From the NCBI RefSeq assembly GCF_900177625.1, contig NZ_FXAU01000007.1:62729-126728 (forward strand): 64,000 nucleotides of DNA, in the 5' to 3' direction. The notes below the pieces were generated by a model. That model was not told where the DNA came from, searched no databases, and saw nothing but the letters and a program-made list of their open reading frames with translations. The position numbers and the translations under genes were made by a program. The stretch is from Sphingobacterium psychroaquaticum. GTDB lineage: Bacteria > Bacteroidota > Bacteroidia > Sphingobacteriales > Sphingobacteriaceae. Shown here piece by piece: positions 1 through 9,173 of the stretch. The stretch's first letter is position 1; each line of letters starts with the position of its first letter.

Positions 1-2
1 TC

Positions 3-143
3 GCAGAGCCAGTTAAGGAAGATAATCCTGCAGTAGAGGCAAAGCCTACGACGACGAGTGCCCCAACAGGGTTCAAGCCGCGTTTTAAGGCCGGTATTAC
101 CAAAAATAAACCATCAGATGCGGGTTCATCTGAAAACATATAA
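3..143 (+). CDS. C-terminal tail of an unidentified protein (partial)
   Basis: An open frame enters from the left edge and stops at 141-143, giving about 46 residues. The tail is rich in Ala, Pro, Thr and Lys (it contains APTGFKPRFKAGITK and ends in SSENI) and looks like a flexible, low-complexity C-terminus. No domain can be recognised from this piece. The other two forward frames are closed early (stops at 13-15 and 34-36), so this is the only frame that can belong to an upstream gene. The function is unknown. Confidence 0.6.
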   Translation, partial: AEPVKEDNPAVEAKPTTTSAPTGFKPRFKAGITKNKPSDAGSSENI

Positions 144-167
144 AATTATAACCTAATTAATGTAAAC

Positions 168-911
168 ATGTTAAAGGAAGAAAGACAAGCCTATATTATT
201 CACCAAATAAATCTACACAACAAAGTGTTATCTTCAGACTTAAGTGTTCAGCTTAACGTTTCTGAGGATACTATTCGTAGAGATTTGAATGAGCTTGCGG
301 AGAACGGGCAGGTGCTTAAAGTATACGGAGGAGCACTATCAAAATCATTTCAATTTCCGTTTCAAGACGGAAATGTATATGCAAAGGAGTCTAAGAAAGA
401 GATTGCTAAAAAGGCTATTTCATTAATCCAAAATGGAATGACGGTTTTGGTTGGTGGTGGGACAACCATGATCGAGTTAGCACGTTTGATTCCCAATGAT
501 GTACAGTGTACTTTTTTTACTATTAGCCCGCTTGTTGCCTTAGAATTAGCTGAAAAAGATAATATCGATGTTATATTAGTTGGGGGCAAATTGTCTAGAA
601 ATACCAATATTGTCACTGGTGCGCAGGTTATTAATGAGTTGTCTGAAATCCGCGTCGACCTATGTCTACTGGGAACAAATAGTTTGTCCGTAGACGAAGG
701 AATTACCGACTCGGATTGGGAGGTGGTACAAATTAAGCGCGCGATGATCAAAGCTTCACAAAAGGTCGTTATTCTTAGTATCGCCGAGAAATTGAATTCT
801 AACCAAAAAATGCGAGTTGCCCCGTTACGAGACGTCTCTTACTTAGTTACCGATCTAGATCCGGATAATCACAAATTGAAGGAGTTTGCGAAATCGTTGA
901 CGGTATTATAA
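168..911 (+). CDS. DeoR/GlpR-family transcriptional regulator
   Basis: A 247-residue protein of the usual DeoR length. Residues about 5-58 form the winged helix-turn-helix, with the family hallmark SEDTIRRDLNEL followed by a KVYGGAL turn. Residues about 75-235 form the DeoRC sensor domain, seen in the glycine-rich VGGGTTMIELAR and in LLGTNSLSVDEGIT, which in this family binds phosphorylated sugars. Such proteins usually repress sugar catabolism genes. Here it lies 40 bp upstream of a surface-glycan gene block on the same strand; whether it controls that block is unknown. The ATG at 168 leaves 24 bp after the preceding gene and has no clear ribosome binding site, as is normal in Bacteroidota. 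Confidence 0.9.
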   Translation: MLKEERQAYIIHQINLHNKVLSSDLSVQLNVSEDTIRRDLNELAENGQVLKVYGGALSKSFQFPFQDGNVYAKESKKEIAKKAISLIQNGMTVLVGGGTTMIELARLIPNDVQCTFFTISPLVALELAEKDNIDVILVGGKLSRNTNIVTGAQVINELSEIRVDLCLLGTNSLSVDEGITDSDWEVVQIKRAMIKASQKVVILSIAEKLNSNQKMRVAPLRDVSYLVTDLDPDNHKLKEFAKSLTVL

Positions 912-951
912 GCTCGAGAATTATTGCTTTTAAGAATTCTGTAAGGATTAC

Positions 952-2298
952 GTGTGTATGAGGATTCCGTCATTGCCTGGTTTTACGCCAGAAGCGTTCG
1001 ACAAATATTTTAAAAATACGGGCTGGTTAATGCTAGCCCGTGTTGGTTCTTTGTTTATAAAAATGTTGGTAACAGCTTTGCTGTTACCCAACTATCTAGG
1101 GCCGGAGCTTACTGCAGCCTTAAACTATCCACTGATCATTCTTTTTACAGGTATTTGTACCCTCGGAACGGATGCGCTCGTTACCCGGCAGTTATTGCAA
1201 CATCCGGAAAAGGAAAATGAGCTATTAGGTTCTGCGTTACGATTGCGGTTGGTCGGCGGACTGGTTGCTATCCCCTTGATTTATTTGACATATTACGGGA
1301 TAAGTCACTTTGGGACAAATGCACCTGCTGCCTCTTTTAAGCAAATTGTAATGATGTCGCTTATCTGTTTAGTGCAGGCAACACAGATTATAGATAGTTA
1401 TTTTCAATCGAAGACACAAGGCAAATACATTATGTATGTGCAAGTGACAGCAAATATCCTGTCTGCCTTGTTAAAACTAGGGCTGGTCCTCCTGAAAGCG
1501 CCTATCGCTGCATTCATTGTCATGTTGGTGATCGATGTTCTCCTGTTACAAGTAGGTTATATTCGGTATTACCGCAAGCAAGGTAAGTCTATTTTCAATT
1601 GGAAATACAACCCGGCTATAGCGCGACAATTGTTGCTGTTGGGGTGGCCTCTGGCTTTCTCTGCTATTTTCGTCAGTCTCTATATGAAAGTAGGACAGAT
1701 CATGCTTGATATGATAAAGGGAAATAGTGTGTCTGGTATATATAGTGTTGTTTCACAACATACGGAAAGTTGGTTTTTCATTGCAACGGCAATTTGTACG
1801 GCGGTATTTCCTGCGATTATGAATTTTCGTAAGAACGAACCTACGCTCTACCAGAAGCGGATGACCAATTTGTATGATCTTATGGTGGTCGTCAGCGTGA
1901 CTATTGCGCTCGCTATTACTTTTGTTGCACCATTTTTGTATGCAACGTTTCTAAAGCCAGAGTACTTGGCTGGAGCACAGGCGCTACAAGTGAATGCTTG
2001 GGCTGGTGTGTTTGCCTTTTTAGGAACGGCTAGTGGGCAGTATCTTATTGCCGAAGGCTTAACACGGATCAGTCTCTTGCGGACCCTCTTTGGCGCTATA
2101 ACCATCATAATTTTGAACCTGTTGTTGATTCCTAAATACGGGATGGTTGGGGCAGCAGCAGCAAATGTTTTGGCACAAGCGGTATCAACGTTTTCGCTGC
2201 TTGTTTTTGCGAAAACCAGGGCGCAAGGATTTATCTTACTACGGTCTTTATTTTTTCTTAATATTTTATCGAAAATCGTTGATAGACATTCAAAATAA
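952..2298 (+). CDS. Oligosaccharide flippase, Wzx/MATE-like membrane protein
   Basis: A 448-residue polytopic membrane protein with about 12 hydrophobic segments across its length and an amphipathic N-terminus. Composition and spacing fit the polysaccharide biosynthesis/Wzx flippase branch of the MOP superfamily, which moves lipid-linked glycan units across the inner membrane. It begins a same-strand run with a methyltransferase-like protein and two glycosyltransferases, which supports a role in building a surface polysaccharide or LPS. The first start is GTG at 952; the ATG at 958 is an equally good choice and sits at better spacing from the AAGGA at 943-948. The exact glycan is not predictable. 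Confidence 0.8.
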   Translation: MCMRIPSLPGFTPEAFDKYFKNTGWLMLARVGSLFIKMLVTALLLPNYLGPELTAALNYPLIILFTGICTLGTDALVTRQLLQHPEKENELLGSALRLRLVGGLVAIPLIYLTYYGISHFGTNAPAASFKQIVMMSLICLVQATQIIDSYFQSKTQGKYIMYVQVTANILSALLKLGLVLLKAPIAAFIVMLVIDVLLLQVGYIRYYRKQGKSIFNWKYNPAIARQLLLLGWPLAFSAIFVSLYMKVGQIMLDMIKGNSVSGIYSVVSQHTESWFFIATAICTAVFPAIMNFRKNEPTLYQKRMTNLYDLMVVVSVTIALAITFVAPFLYATFLKPEYLAGAQALQVNAWAGVFAFLGTASGQYLIAEGLTRISLLRTLFGAITIIILNLLLIPKYGMVGAAAANVLAQAVSTFSLLVFAKTRAQGFILLRSLFFLNILSKIVDRHSK

Positions 2299-2326
2299 AT
2301 CGCTAGTTTAGACCAAAACCATAATT

Positions 2327-2968
2327 ATGAAACAAGAAGGTTCATACACGTCATTATTAAACACAAGGGTCTTACGAGGGCTGTTGTCACTCGGTGGAAA
2401 GGGATATTTTGTGCAGCGCGGCTGGCTTCAGTCGTATAAGCATAAACAAGCTTTATCGCCTACAGGCGAACCTATTCCTTGGCTGACGTACTCTTTTTTG
2501 GACTTTATTGAAGGGCGGTTGAACAAAGAGCTGTCACTATTTGAGTATGGTGCTGGAAATTCTACTTTTTTTTTCGCTAAACAAGTTAAAACCGTTCGGT
2601 CGATTGAAAATAATGAAGAATGGTACGCTAAGATAAAAGGTAACCTACCAACAAATGTTGATATTTCTTTCGTCCCGCTTGGAGATAAAGCGTATCAAGA
2701 GGCTATTCTTCATGAAAATAGTGATTTTGACATTGTATTAGTGGACGGTAGAGAGCGTGTTGCATGTCTAAAGAATGCAATGCAAAAGCTGAGCAATAAG
2801 GGGGTTATTATCTTAGATGATGCGGAACGGGAGAAGTACAAAGAAGCTTTCGAATATATGAAAGCAAAAGGATTCAGACATATACCTTTTTCTGGCATAG
2901 CTATTGGTGCTATCCATGATAAATCCACGGTTGTTTTTTACCGGGATCAAAACTGTTTAGGAATATAG
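2327..2968 (+). CDS. Class I SAM-dependent methyltransferase-like protein
   Basis: A 213-residue soluble protein. Residues 72-80 (FEYGAGNST) look like the SAM-binding glycine loop of Rossmann-fold methyltransferases. DIVLVDGRER (135-144) and IILDDAER (161-168) match the strand-4 and strand-5 regions of the FkbM/TylF type. It has no membrane segment. It lies 28 bp after the flippase and ends on the base before the next gene's ATG, so it is very probably co-transcribed with the glycosyltransferases. It may methylate a sugar of the surface glycan, but the acceptor is unknown and activity is inferred from the fold only. Confidence 0.65.
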   Translation: MKQEGSYTSLLNTRVLRGLLSLGGKGYFVQRGWLQSYKHKQALSPTGEPIPWLTYSFLDFIEGRLNKELSLFEYGAGNSTFFFAKQVKTVRSIENNEEWYAKIKGNLPTNVDISFVPLGDKAYQEAILHENSDFDIVLVDGRERVACLKNAMQKLSNKGVIILDDAEREKYKEAFEYMKAKGFRHIPFSGIAIGAIHDKSTVVFYRDQNCLGI

Positions 2969-3877
2969 ATGCGCGAATTAGCTCCCATTGTTTTATTTGT
3001 TTATAATAGACCGAAGCACACACGGCAGACATTGGTGGCTTTGGAAAAAAATCTACTGGCTTCAGAATCCGTTCTTTATATAGTATCGGATGGCCCTAAA
3101 AATGCAGATGCGATTGAACTTGTTAATCAAGTACGTGCTATTATCCGTGAACCATGGGAGTTCAAACATATTCATATCATAGAGCGCACAAAAAATATTG
3201 GACTTGCAGAGAATGTGATTGATGGGGTAACGAAAGTGGTGAATGAGCATGGACGTATTATCGTGTTAGAAGACGACCTTGTCACTTCGCCCTATGCGTT
3301 GACTTTCTTTAATGATGCCTTGGATTGTTATGTGGAGGAAGAACGGGTGATGCAGATTAGTGGTTATATGTACCCGGTACAACACCCAAAGCGATTACCA
3401 AAATCCTTTTTCTTTCGTGTGGCCAATAGTTGGGGCTGGGCGACCTGGAAACGAAGCTGGGATAAATTTAACCCGGATATTGATGTCCTAACAAAAGATT
3501 TTAAGCGGAAGGATATCCGCCGCTTTAGTATTGATGGTAAAGAGAACTTCTGGAAGCAAGTAAAGGATTTTAAAGCAGGAAAGATTAATTCGTGGGCTAT
3601 TCGTTGGTATCTTTCCGTTTTTAATCAAAATGGGCTGGTTTTGTATCCGCGAAGCTCCATGACCCAAAATATTGGTACCGATGGATCCGGAACGCATTCC
3701 GATGTAGATAATGTATACCGTGTTGAACTGGCTACTACTAAGATAAAGTATTTCCCAACAGAAATTGAAGAGCACAAAAAGGCGTATGAATCGATAAAAT
3801 ATTTTTATGCGCATCGAAAAGGTAATTTGCTTGAACGTGCTGTTCGTTTTTTAATGAAAAAATTCTCTAAAAAATAA
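2969..3877 (+). CDS. Glycosyltransferase (GT-A fold, GT2-like)
   Basis: A 302-residue protein beginning with the nucleotide-sugar-binding beta strand PIVLFVYNRPKHT. It carries an EDD motif at residues 101-103, corresponding to the metal-binding DxD of GT-A enzymes, followed by a SWGWATWKRSW block typical of this Bacteroidota glycosyltransferase subgroup. The ATG immediately follows the TAG of the methyltransferase-like gene, so the two are translationally close. It probably adds a sugar to a lipid-linked surface glycan at the cytoplasmic face of the inner membrane. Donor and acceptor cannot be told. Confidence 0.8.
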   Translation: MRELAPIVLFVYNRPKHTRQTLVALEKNLLASESVLYIVSDGPKNADAIELVNQVRAIIREPWEFKHIHIIERTKNIGLAENVIDGVTKVVNEHGRIIVLEDDLVTSPYALTFFNDALDCYVEEERVMQISGYMYPVQHPKRLPKSFFFRVANSWGWATWKRSWDKFNPDIDVLTKDFKRKDIRRFSIDGKENFWKQVKDFKAGKINSWAIRWYLSVFNQNGLVLYPRSSMTQNIGTDGSGTHSDVDNVYRVELATTKIKYFPTEIEEHKKAYESIKYFYAHRKGNLLERAVRFLMKKFSKK

Positions 3878-3880
3878 AAC

Positions 3881-4633
3881 GTGCTGACACCCAAGATTTC
3901 GATTATTACTATTGTGTATAATAATGTCAGAGACATTGAATACACCATTCGTTCTGTAATGAAGCAGACCTATCCTAATATAGAATATATTGTGGTAGAT
4001 GGTCTTTCTACGGACGGCACATTGGAGGTTATTGAGCAGTATCGGGAAGAGATTTCAGTACTAGTCTCCGAAAAAGATAAGGGGATTTATGATGCGATGA
4101 ACAAGGGACTGGCCTTAGCGACAGGAGATTACGTCTTGTTTTTAAACTCCGGCGATGAATTGTATGAAGATATGACCTTAGAGAAAGTGTTTTCGAGTGC
4201 GGAGAATGCTGATATCTACTATGGGGAAACCAAATTGGTGGATGAGGATCGTAATATATTGGGAGATAGGCGTCATAAGGCGCCAAAGAAATTTGATTGG
4301 AAATCGTTTAAATATGGCATGAATGTCTGTCATCAGGCCATTTATATAAAACGGAGTATTGCCGAGCCTTACGATATGCAGTATCGCTTGAGTGCCGATA
4401 TAGATTGGATTATCCGTGCAGCACAAAAGGCAGATAAGATTGTTAATGTCAATCAGTATGTAGCGAAGTATCTTGTCGGAGGCATGTCCCAGCAACGGCA
4501 CCGGGAGAGCCTTAAAGAACGGTATGATATTTTTAAGAAATACTACGGTACAGTGCCGAATATAATAAACCATGGGGTTATTGCGGCACGGTTACTTTTA
4601 CACCGATTAAAAAATGGCAAAACAAGAGACTAA
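3881..4633 (+). CDS. Family 2 glycosyltransferase (WcaA-like)
   Basis: A 250-residue GT2 protein starting with the classical ISIITIVYN strand, followed by YIVVDGLSTDGT (about residues 36-47), DKGIYDAMNKG and FLNSGDEL (about 85-92, the DxD-like site). It is shorter than many relatives but holds the full GT-A domain. Translation appears to begin with GTG at 3881, 3 bp after the previous stop. Its last 20 bp overlap the next gene, so all these genes probably form one operon. It is expected to transfer a sugar onto a surface polysaccharide precursor. Confidence 0.85.
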   Translation: MLTPKISIITIVYNNVRDIEYTIRSVMKQTYPNIEYIVVDGLSTDGTLEVIEQYREEISVLVSEKDKGIYDAMNKGLALATGDYVLFLNSGDELYEDMTLEKVFSSAENADIYYGETKLVDEDRNILGDRRHKAPKKFDWKSFKYGMNVCHQAIYIKRSIAEPYDMQYRLSADIDWIIRAAQKADKIVNVNQYVAKYLVGGMSQQRHRESLKERYDIFKKYYGTVPNIINHGVIAARLLLHRLKNGKTRD

Positions 4634-4856
4634 CAACGGCATGCTCAACCCGGATATTTTGGTAGAATTGGCCAACACAAAAATGCCTTTTGGCAAGTAT
4701 CAAGGTTGGTTGTTATGTAATTTGCCTGAGCCATACCTGGTTTGGTTCCACCAAAAGGGATTCCCTGCCGGAAAGCTAGGTGTACAGCTTGCAACCCTCT
4801 ACGAAATAAAACTCAATGGCTTAGAATATTTGCTTAAGCCATTGATAAAAAAGTAG
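4614..4856 (+). CDS. DUF3820 family small protein
   Basis: An 80-residue protein with the conserved DUF3820 pattern: MPFGKYQGWLLCNLPEPYL, then WFHQKGFPAGKLG and a C-terminal LNGLEYLLKPL. The family is small, cytoplasmic and of unclear biochemical function; a Pseudomonas member was linked to quorum-sensing-regulated virulence. The start codon lies inside the end of the preceding glycosyltransferase gene (20 bp overlap), so it is translated from the same transcript. No separate promoter is visible. Confidence 0.85.
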   Translation: MAKQETNNGMLNPDILVELANTKMPFGKYQGWLLCNLPEPYLVWFHQKGFPAGKLGVQLATLYEIKLNGLEYLLKPLIKK

Positions 4857-4869
4857 CGAACAAAAAGTA

Positions 4870-6123
4870 TTATCCAAACAATACTAACGCCACCAATAAT
4901 GTCACAATCACATTAAATGTTTGTGCAATAAGAAAGGCGTACAAGGGCTTTTTGTTGTTGTGTACAAATAAGTCCTTGAAATTTGTTTCTAGCCCAATGG
5001 ATGTAAAAGCAAGGGTAAACCAAAGACCTTGAACACTTTTAAGCCCATCTTTTACGGTGTCAATCTTTTCGGGAGATATTACGAATGAAAATAGAAGAGA
5101 GGCAAATATAAAGCCGAGGACAAATTTTGGAAAGCGATCCCAGATAACTTTAAGGGTCGGCTTCTCTGCATTTTCGGCACTCTTAGATTTGGAATATGTC
5201 CAATAGATACTGATCGCAAATGCTGCAATTCCTAATAATACGTTTTGGGAGAATTTAACAATAGTACTGATTTTTAAAGCTTCATCGCCAACAAGGGAGC
5301 CTGAAGCGACAACGGCCCCTGTGGTGTCGATACTACCGCCGAGCCAGGCGCCGGTCACCTCTTGGGATAGACCCATCCAGTTGGCCATGTATGGCATAAA
5401 AATCATCATCGGAATAGCGGTGATTAATACCAAAGAGATGACATAAGACAGCTTTTTCGAATCACCTTTTATTGCGCCAGAGGTCGCTATGGCTGCCGAG
5501 ACACCGCAGATTGAAACTGCGCTTGAGAGCATCATTGACATCTCTTCATCGATCTTAAGCTTTTTACAAAGCCAAAACGCAAAATACCATACCGAGATAA
5601 CAACCACCAAGGCTTGAATAAGGCCCAATGAACCCGCCTTTAGAATGTCCCCAAAAATAACGGTGGTTCCGAGGAGAACTAAGCCTATTTTTACATAGAG
5701 CTCTGTGGACAAAGCTTCTTTAAACCAGTTTGGTAGTTTGAAAAAATTACTGATAGCAAGGCCGATGGCTAAACTGAAAATAACGGCCTCTAGGTTATAT
5801 TCTTTGACAACATTGTTTCCTGCGATAACCAAAGCAATAAGCGTGACGACAAAAACGATCGGAAAAACAGTTAACAGGTGCTTAACGGGTTTGCCTAATA
5901 GAAAGGCACCCAAAATGGCAATACCATAAACCAATAAAAACTGCCCACCTATTTTAAGTAAATTGTCTGCGCCAAGGATTTTTGTGCTTAGTACTTCGAT
6001 TGTTTCCCATGAAAACGAAGGTTTAGGAATGTTAACACCTAATAAAGCCAAAAATATAATGGCTAATCCTAGAATTACAACAACCCAATCTTCCGTGAAG
6101 GTAATTTTCTTTGATGTGGACAT
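4870..6123 (-). CDS. YeiH-type putative sulfate exporter family membrane protein
   Basis: A hydrophobic protein of about 417 residues with roughly ten membrane segments, matching the YeiH/UPF0324 family (putative sulfate exporters). Recognisable parts are the central SSAVSICGVSAAIATSGAI region and the glycine-rich LGGSIDTTGAVVASG. The frame is open up to 6174, but I chose the ATG at 6123 because the MSTSKK start leads directly into the first membrane segment, while the upstream extension has no hydrophobic or family-like character. Substrate assignment in this family is weak. It converges with the DUF3820 gene, with 13 bp between their ends. Confidence 0.8.
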   Translation of the reverse strand: MSTSKKITFTEDWVVVILGLAIIFLALLGVNIPKPSFSWETIEVLSTKILGADNLLKIGGQFLLVYGIAILGAFLLGKPVKHLLTVFPIVFVVTLIALVIAGNNVVKEYNLEAVIFSLAIGLAISNFFKLPNWFKEALSTELYVKIGLVLLGTTVIFGDILKAGSLGLIQALVVVISVWYFAFWLCKKLKIDEEMSMMLSSAVSICGVSAAIATSGAIKGDSKKLSYVISLVLITAIPMMIFMPYMANWMGLSQEVTGAWLGGSIDTTGAVVASGSLVGDEALKISTIVKFSQNVLLGIAAFAISIYWTYSKSKSAENAEKPTLKVIWDRFPKFVLGFIFASLLFSFVISPEKIDTVKDGLKSVQGLWFTLAFTSIGLETNFKDLFVHNNKKPLYAFLIAQTFNVIVTLLVALVLFG

Positions 6124-6252
6124 AATAATGTTTAAGTTGATCAGCTTCCTGATAAAATTGTCGTGAAAGTACACAATTTATAGGAATTACCACCCTTTCG
6201 ACATTGTTATATCTCAGCATCAAAGAATTGTTACCATCATTTCATAGAAGGA

Positions 6253-8838
6253 TTATTTCCAGCTATATCGTAATGTCACGCCATAGGTACGAGGGTCGCC
6301 GACAATGCCAGCGTATTGCCCGTAGCTTCCTGGTGCAGCAAGTAGTTGTTCGTAGTAATCTTTGTTGGTTAAATTGCGGCTCCATACCAAGACCGAGACA
6401 CCATTGTTTGCACGGAAGCCTACACGTGCGTTAATCAAGCTATATGCGTCGATATTAAGATATTCGGAAGGGGAGGGGCTCGATGAAAATTTGGAGCGGA
6501 AGAAAAGATCGGCCGCTAAGAAGAAGTTCCCGGACAGACCAAGTAGGTTTCCTTCTGTGTTTACTTCTCCGCCGAAGGAACCGGACCACTTTGATATACC
6601 AGGAAGTGCGCCTCCAGAGATATCTTTGAAGGCCTCTGGTCCTCCGACTTCTTCGAGTGGAACCGGTGCATTGGTAAACTTCACATACTTTCCGTCGGTA
6701 TAAGCTAAGGCGGTATTAAAGCGGAGGTGCTGCCCAATTCTGACACTTCCATCAAGCTCGATACCTTTTACGCGTACTTTCTCGGCATTCGCTAGGTAGC
6801 CCCTGTTTACCCCTGGGTCTGGGGTTTGTACTTGCGTTTGGTAGTCTTTGATGTCCGTTTGGTAGAAGGTAATGTTTAGGATCGAGTTCTTAGTCGGATT
6901 AGATTTTAAACCAAATTCTTTATGGTTTACGGCTTCCGGTTTTACGCGTGCTAAATCCAACAGGACTTCGCCATTAGCTGTCGGTAAACCACCAACATTG
7001 ATGCCGACCGGTTTATAGCTAATTGCATAAGTGGCATAACCATTGAGCTGACTGTTGACTTTATATTGTATCGAAAGCTGTCCGGAGATATTATCCGCGG
7101 AGGCATCTGTATTAAAAGACTGATTGCTATAGATACTGTTTTTAAGTGCGAGTAACGCGGGGTCCGTTGTCTCGAGTCCACCGTAGCGCTGACGATCATA
7201 ATCGGCTTTTTTCTTGTCGTAGTTATACCGTAATCCTGGAAGTAGATGTAATTTCGGTGTGATCGCCCAGTCTATTTGTGTGTAGGCTGCTAAGCTCGTA
7301 CTGCGAATGCCATAGGTTGTTTTTATACCAAAATTATCGAAAAGGCCCGGCGTTTTCCATAAGGCACTGGTGGATGATTGTGCGAAGCGCCATAAAGCAG
7401 AGCCTCCTTCCTCGGTATGCACGGGATCGGTGTTAAGGTCTTGCCATAGACCAAACAAACCAACTACGCCGCTGACAGACTCGCTGATCTTTCCGGAGTA
7501 TCGAAACTCTTGCGACCATTGGTTATGTTTAGAATTGCCGGCAGATATGGTGAAAACAGGAAGACCAATATAGTCACGGTCGTTTAACGGAACCCAGTCC
7601 CAATAGCGCCAGGCCGACGTTGAAGTTAAGGTGCCGTTACCTATTTTTACATCGGCGGTAAGCGAAACGCCTCCGAGTTCATTGTCGGCTTTGGATTGTG
7701 TATCGAGATCGATTTTGCGTTCGAATGCACTTTGATAAGGTAGGGTATAGCCTAAATCGTCAATTATCGCATTAAATTGCCTATATGCCGCTCGTTTTGT
7801 GGTGACAACGCCGGCAACCCCCCAACCGTAACCATCTGGGCGTTGGGTTGTTTTGTCGGCCGCTAGAACGATCTTCACATCATCAGTTGGGGTGTAAAGA
7901 AGTTGTCCTCGCAGACCAAGATTATTGGTGTTGTTGATGTTTCGGTTAGTGTGTACATTGAAGAGCGTTCCATCTCGCTGTGTGCCTGAAAATGAGATAC
8001 GTGCCGCAAGTTTGCTGGACAAAGGACCAGTGATGGATGTTTTGGCTTGTACATAGCCGTAGTTCCCGTAACTGGCTTCAAACGTTGCTTCTGGCTTAAA
8101 CTGTGGTAAACGTGATGTTATATTGAAAGCACCTGAAGTTGTGTTCTTACCAAATAGTGTGCCTTGGGGACCACGAAGCACCTCTATTTGTTCAATATCT
8201 ATAAAATCTAATGCGGTGGCGGCAGGACGCGCTAGATAAACGCCATCAAGATAGAAACCAACACCGGGATCAATACCGTCGTTGGTTAAGCCATAAGTGG
8301 AACCCAAACCGCGAATATTAAGTGTCGTGTTGCGGGCGTTGGATGCATAGAGTTGAACGGTAGGAATGAGCTCTTTTAATCGGTTTACATTAAATGCCCC
8401 TGCTTCTTCGAGTGTTGTACCGCGGATTAAAGAGATGGGAATGGGGACTTCTTGTATTTGTTCTTTCCGACGACGGGAGGTTACGGTTACTTGTTCTAGA
8501 GAGGCTAAACTGGGGGTTAATTCAATCTGGGTTGGCGAGGTCTCTATCACTAGACGACGCGTTTGGTAACCCACTCTGCTTACGATTAAGGTGAAAGGGA
8601 GTTTTTGTCCGGTCACAAATTGGAAAAAGCCTTGCCTATCTGTTTTGACTTGGTGCGTTACGGCATCCAGCTGTACGGTGACACCTTCTAGTGGTTCTTT
8701 GGTCTCGGCATCAATAATAGTTCCTGTTAAGGACGCATTAATAATGGGTTTTGTTTCGACCTGTGCGCGAGCGGTTTCTATATAGCCTATCGAGAGGCCG
8801 GCAAATAGCAAGGCTACTTGAAAAAGTTCTTTTTTCAT
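6253..8838 (-). CDS. TonB-dependent outer-membrane receptor
   Basis: About 861 residues from the ATG at 8838, which opens a signal peptide (MKKELFQVALLFAGLSIG, cut near ARAQ). A CarboxypepD_reg-like domain follows at about residues 35-115 (LTGTIIDAETKEPLEGV), then the plug domain (VPIPISLIRG and later EVLRGPQGTLFGKNTTSGAF) and a 22-strand barrel ending in VTLRYSWK. It resembles iron-complex/Fiu-type receptors more than SusC proteins: there is no SusD partner and the protein is shorter. The substrate is unknown. The reading frame continues 60 codons upstream to 9018, but that part does not look like protein and the signal peptide fixes the start. Confidence 0.9.
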   Translation of the reverse strand: MKKELFQVALLFAGLSIGYIETARAQVETKPIINASLTGTIIDAETKEPLEGVTVQLDAVTHQVKTDRQGFFQFVTGQKLPFTLIVSRVGYQTRRLVIETSPTQIELTPSLASLEQVTVTSRRRKEQIQEVPIPISLIRGTTLEEAGAFNVNRLKELIPTVQLYASNARNTTLNIRGLGSTYGLTNDGIDPGVGFYLDGVYLARPAATALDFIDIEQIEVLRGPQGTLFGKNTTSGAFNITSRLPQFKPEATFEASYGNYGYVQAKTSITGPLSSKLAARISFSGTQRDGTLFNVHTNRNINNTNNLGLRGQLLYTPTDDVKIVLAADKTTQRPDGYGWGVAGVVTTKRAAYRQFNAIIDDLGYTLPYQSAFERKIDLDTQSKADNELGGVSLTADVKIGNGTLTSTSAWRYWDWVPLNDRDYIGLPVFTISAGNSKHNQWSQEFRYSGKISESVSGVVGLFGLWQDLNTDPVHTEEGGSALWRFAQSSTSALWKTPGLFDNFGIKTTYGIRSTSLAAYTQIDWAITPKLHLLPGLRYNYDKKKADYDRQRYGGLETTDPALLALKNSIYSNQSFNTDASADNISGQLSIQYKVNSQLNGYATYAISYKPVGINVGGLPTANGEVLLDLARVKPEAVNHKEFGLKSNPTKNSILNITFYQTDIKDYQTQVQTPDPGVNRGYLANAEKVRVKGIELDGSVRIGQHLRFNTALAYTDGKYVKFTNAPVPLEEVGGPEAFKDISGGALPGISKWSGSFGGEVNTEGNLLGLSGNFFLAADLFFRSKFSSSPSPSEYLNIDAYSLINARVGFRANNGVSVLVWSRNLTNKDYYEQLLAAPGSYGQYAGIVGDPRTYGVTLRYSWK

Positions 8839-9118
8839 AAATATGTATATATGTTGTTTGGATATTGTGGTTAGGTAGAGGGTGTCTTTAGCAACACATT
8901 CGCATTCGGGAAGTCGAGTAGGTAGAAGAGGTACTAAGCCGTCGTTGTCGAAGTCGGTTTGTTGTTTGGGTGTAGTAAGATGGTTCCATGTTGTATGAAT
9001 AATTATGTCCGTATTCAAATTGTCGTTGTCAATGCCTCTTGATAACGAGTGTTTTGCGAAAATATAAATAATATTTATATAATCTATCTTTTTAGTAGAC
9101 TATTTTTTCAAGAACACA
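8839..9118 (-). other. Leader region of the TonB receptor gene, function unknown
   Basis: About 280 bp between the receptor start and the terminator of the upstream fad operon. No convincing coding sequence. On the minus strand it contains a 10-base run TTATCAAGAG (9045-9036), identical to the first conserved segment of S-box riboswitches, and a small hairpin with GTGT/ACAC arms around TTGCTAAAG (8897-8881). The rest of the S-box core is not visible, so I do not call a riboswitch. No clear TAnnTTTG element was seen. Confidence 0.3.
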
Positions 9119-9150
9119 AAAAAGGCTCTCAAAACTAAATTTTGAGAGCC
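9116..9150 (-). terminator. Rho-independent terminator of the fad operon
   Basis: A perfect 11-bp stem, GGCTCTCAAAA (9124-9134) against TTTTGAGAGCC (9140-9150), with a 5-base loop. An A-run on the plus strand (9118-9123) becomes a U-run directly after the stem in the minus-strand transcript. It lies 24 bp beyond the stop codon of the acyl-CoA dehydrogenase gene. Confidence 0.9.
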
Positions 9151-9173
9151 TCATTAAACAAAACTATGTAACC

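Noticed and set aside
8839..9018. 60-codon N-terminal extension of the TonB receptor frame
   Set aside because: The signal peptide starts at 8838 and the upstream residues look random; the region is better seen as a leader.
8881..9045. SAM-I riboswitch call
   Set aside because: Only short end segments match; the conserved core is missing, so it is listed as a low-interest finding and not as a feature.
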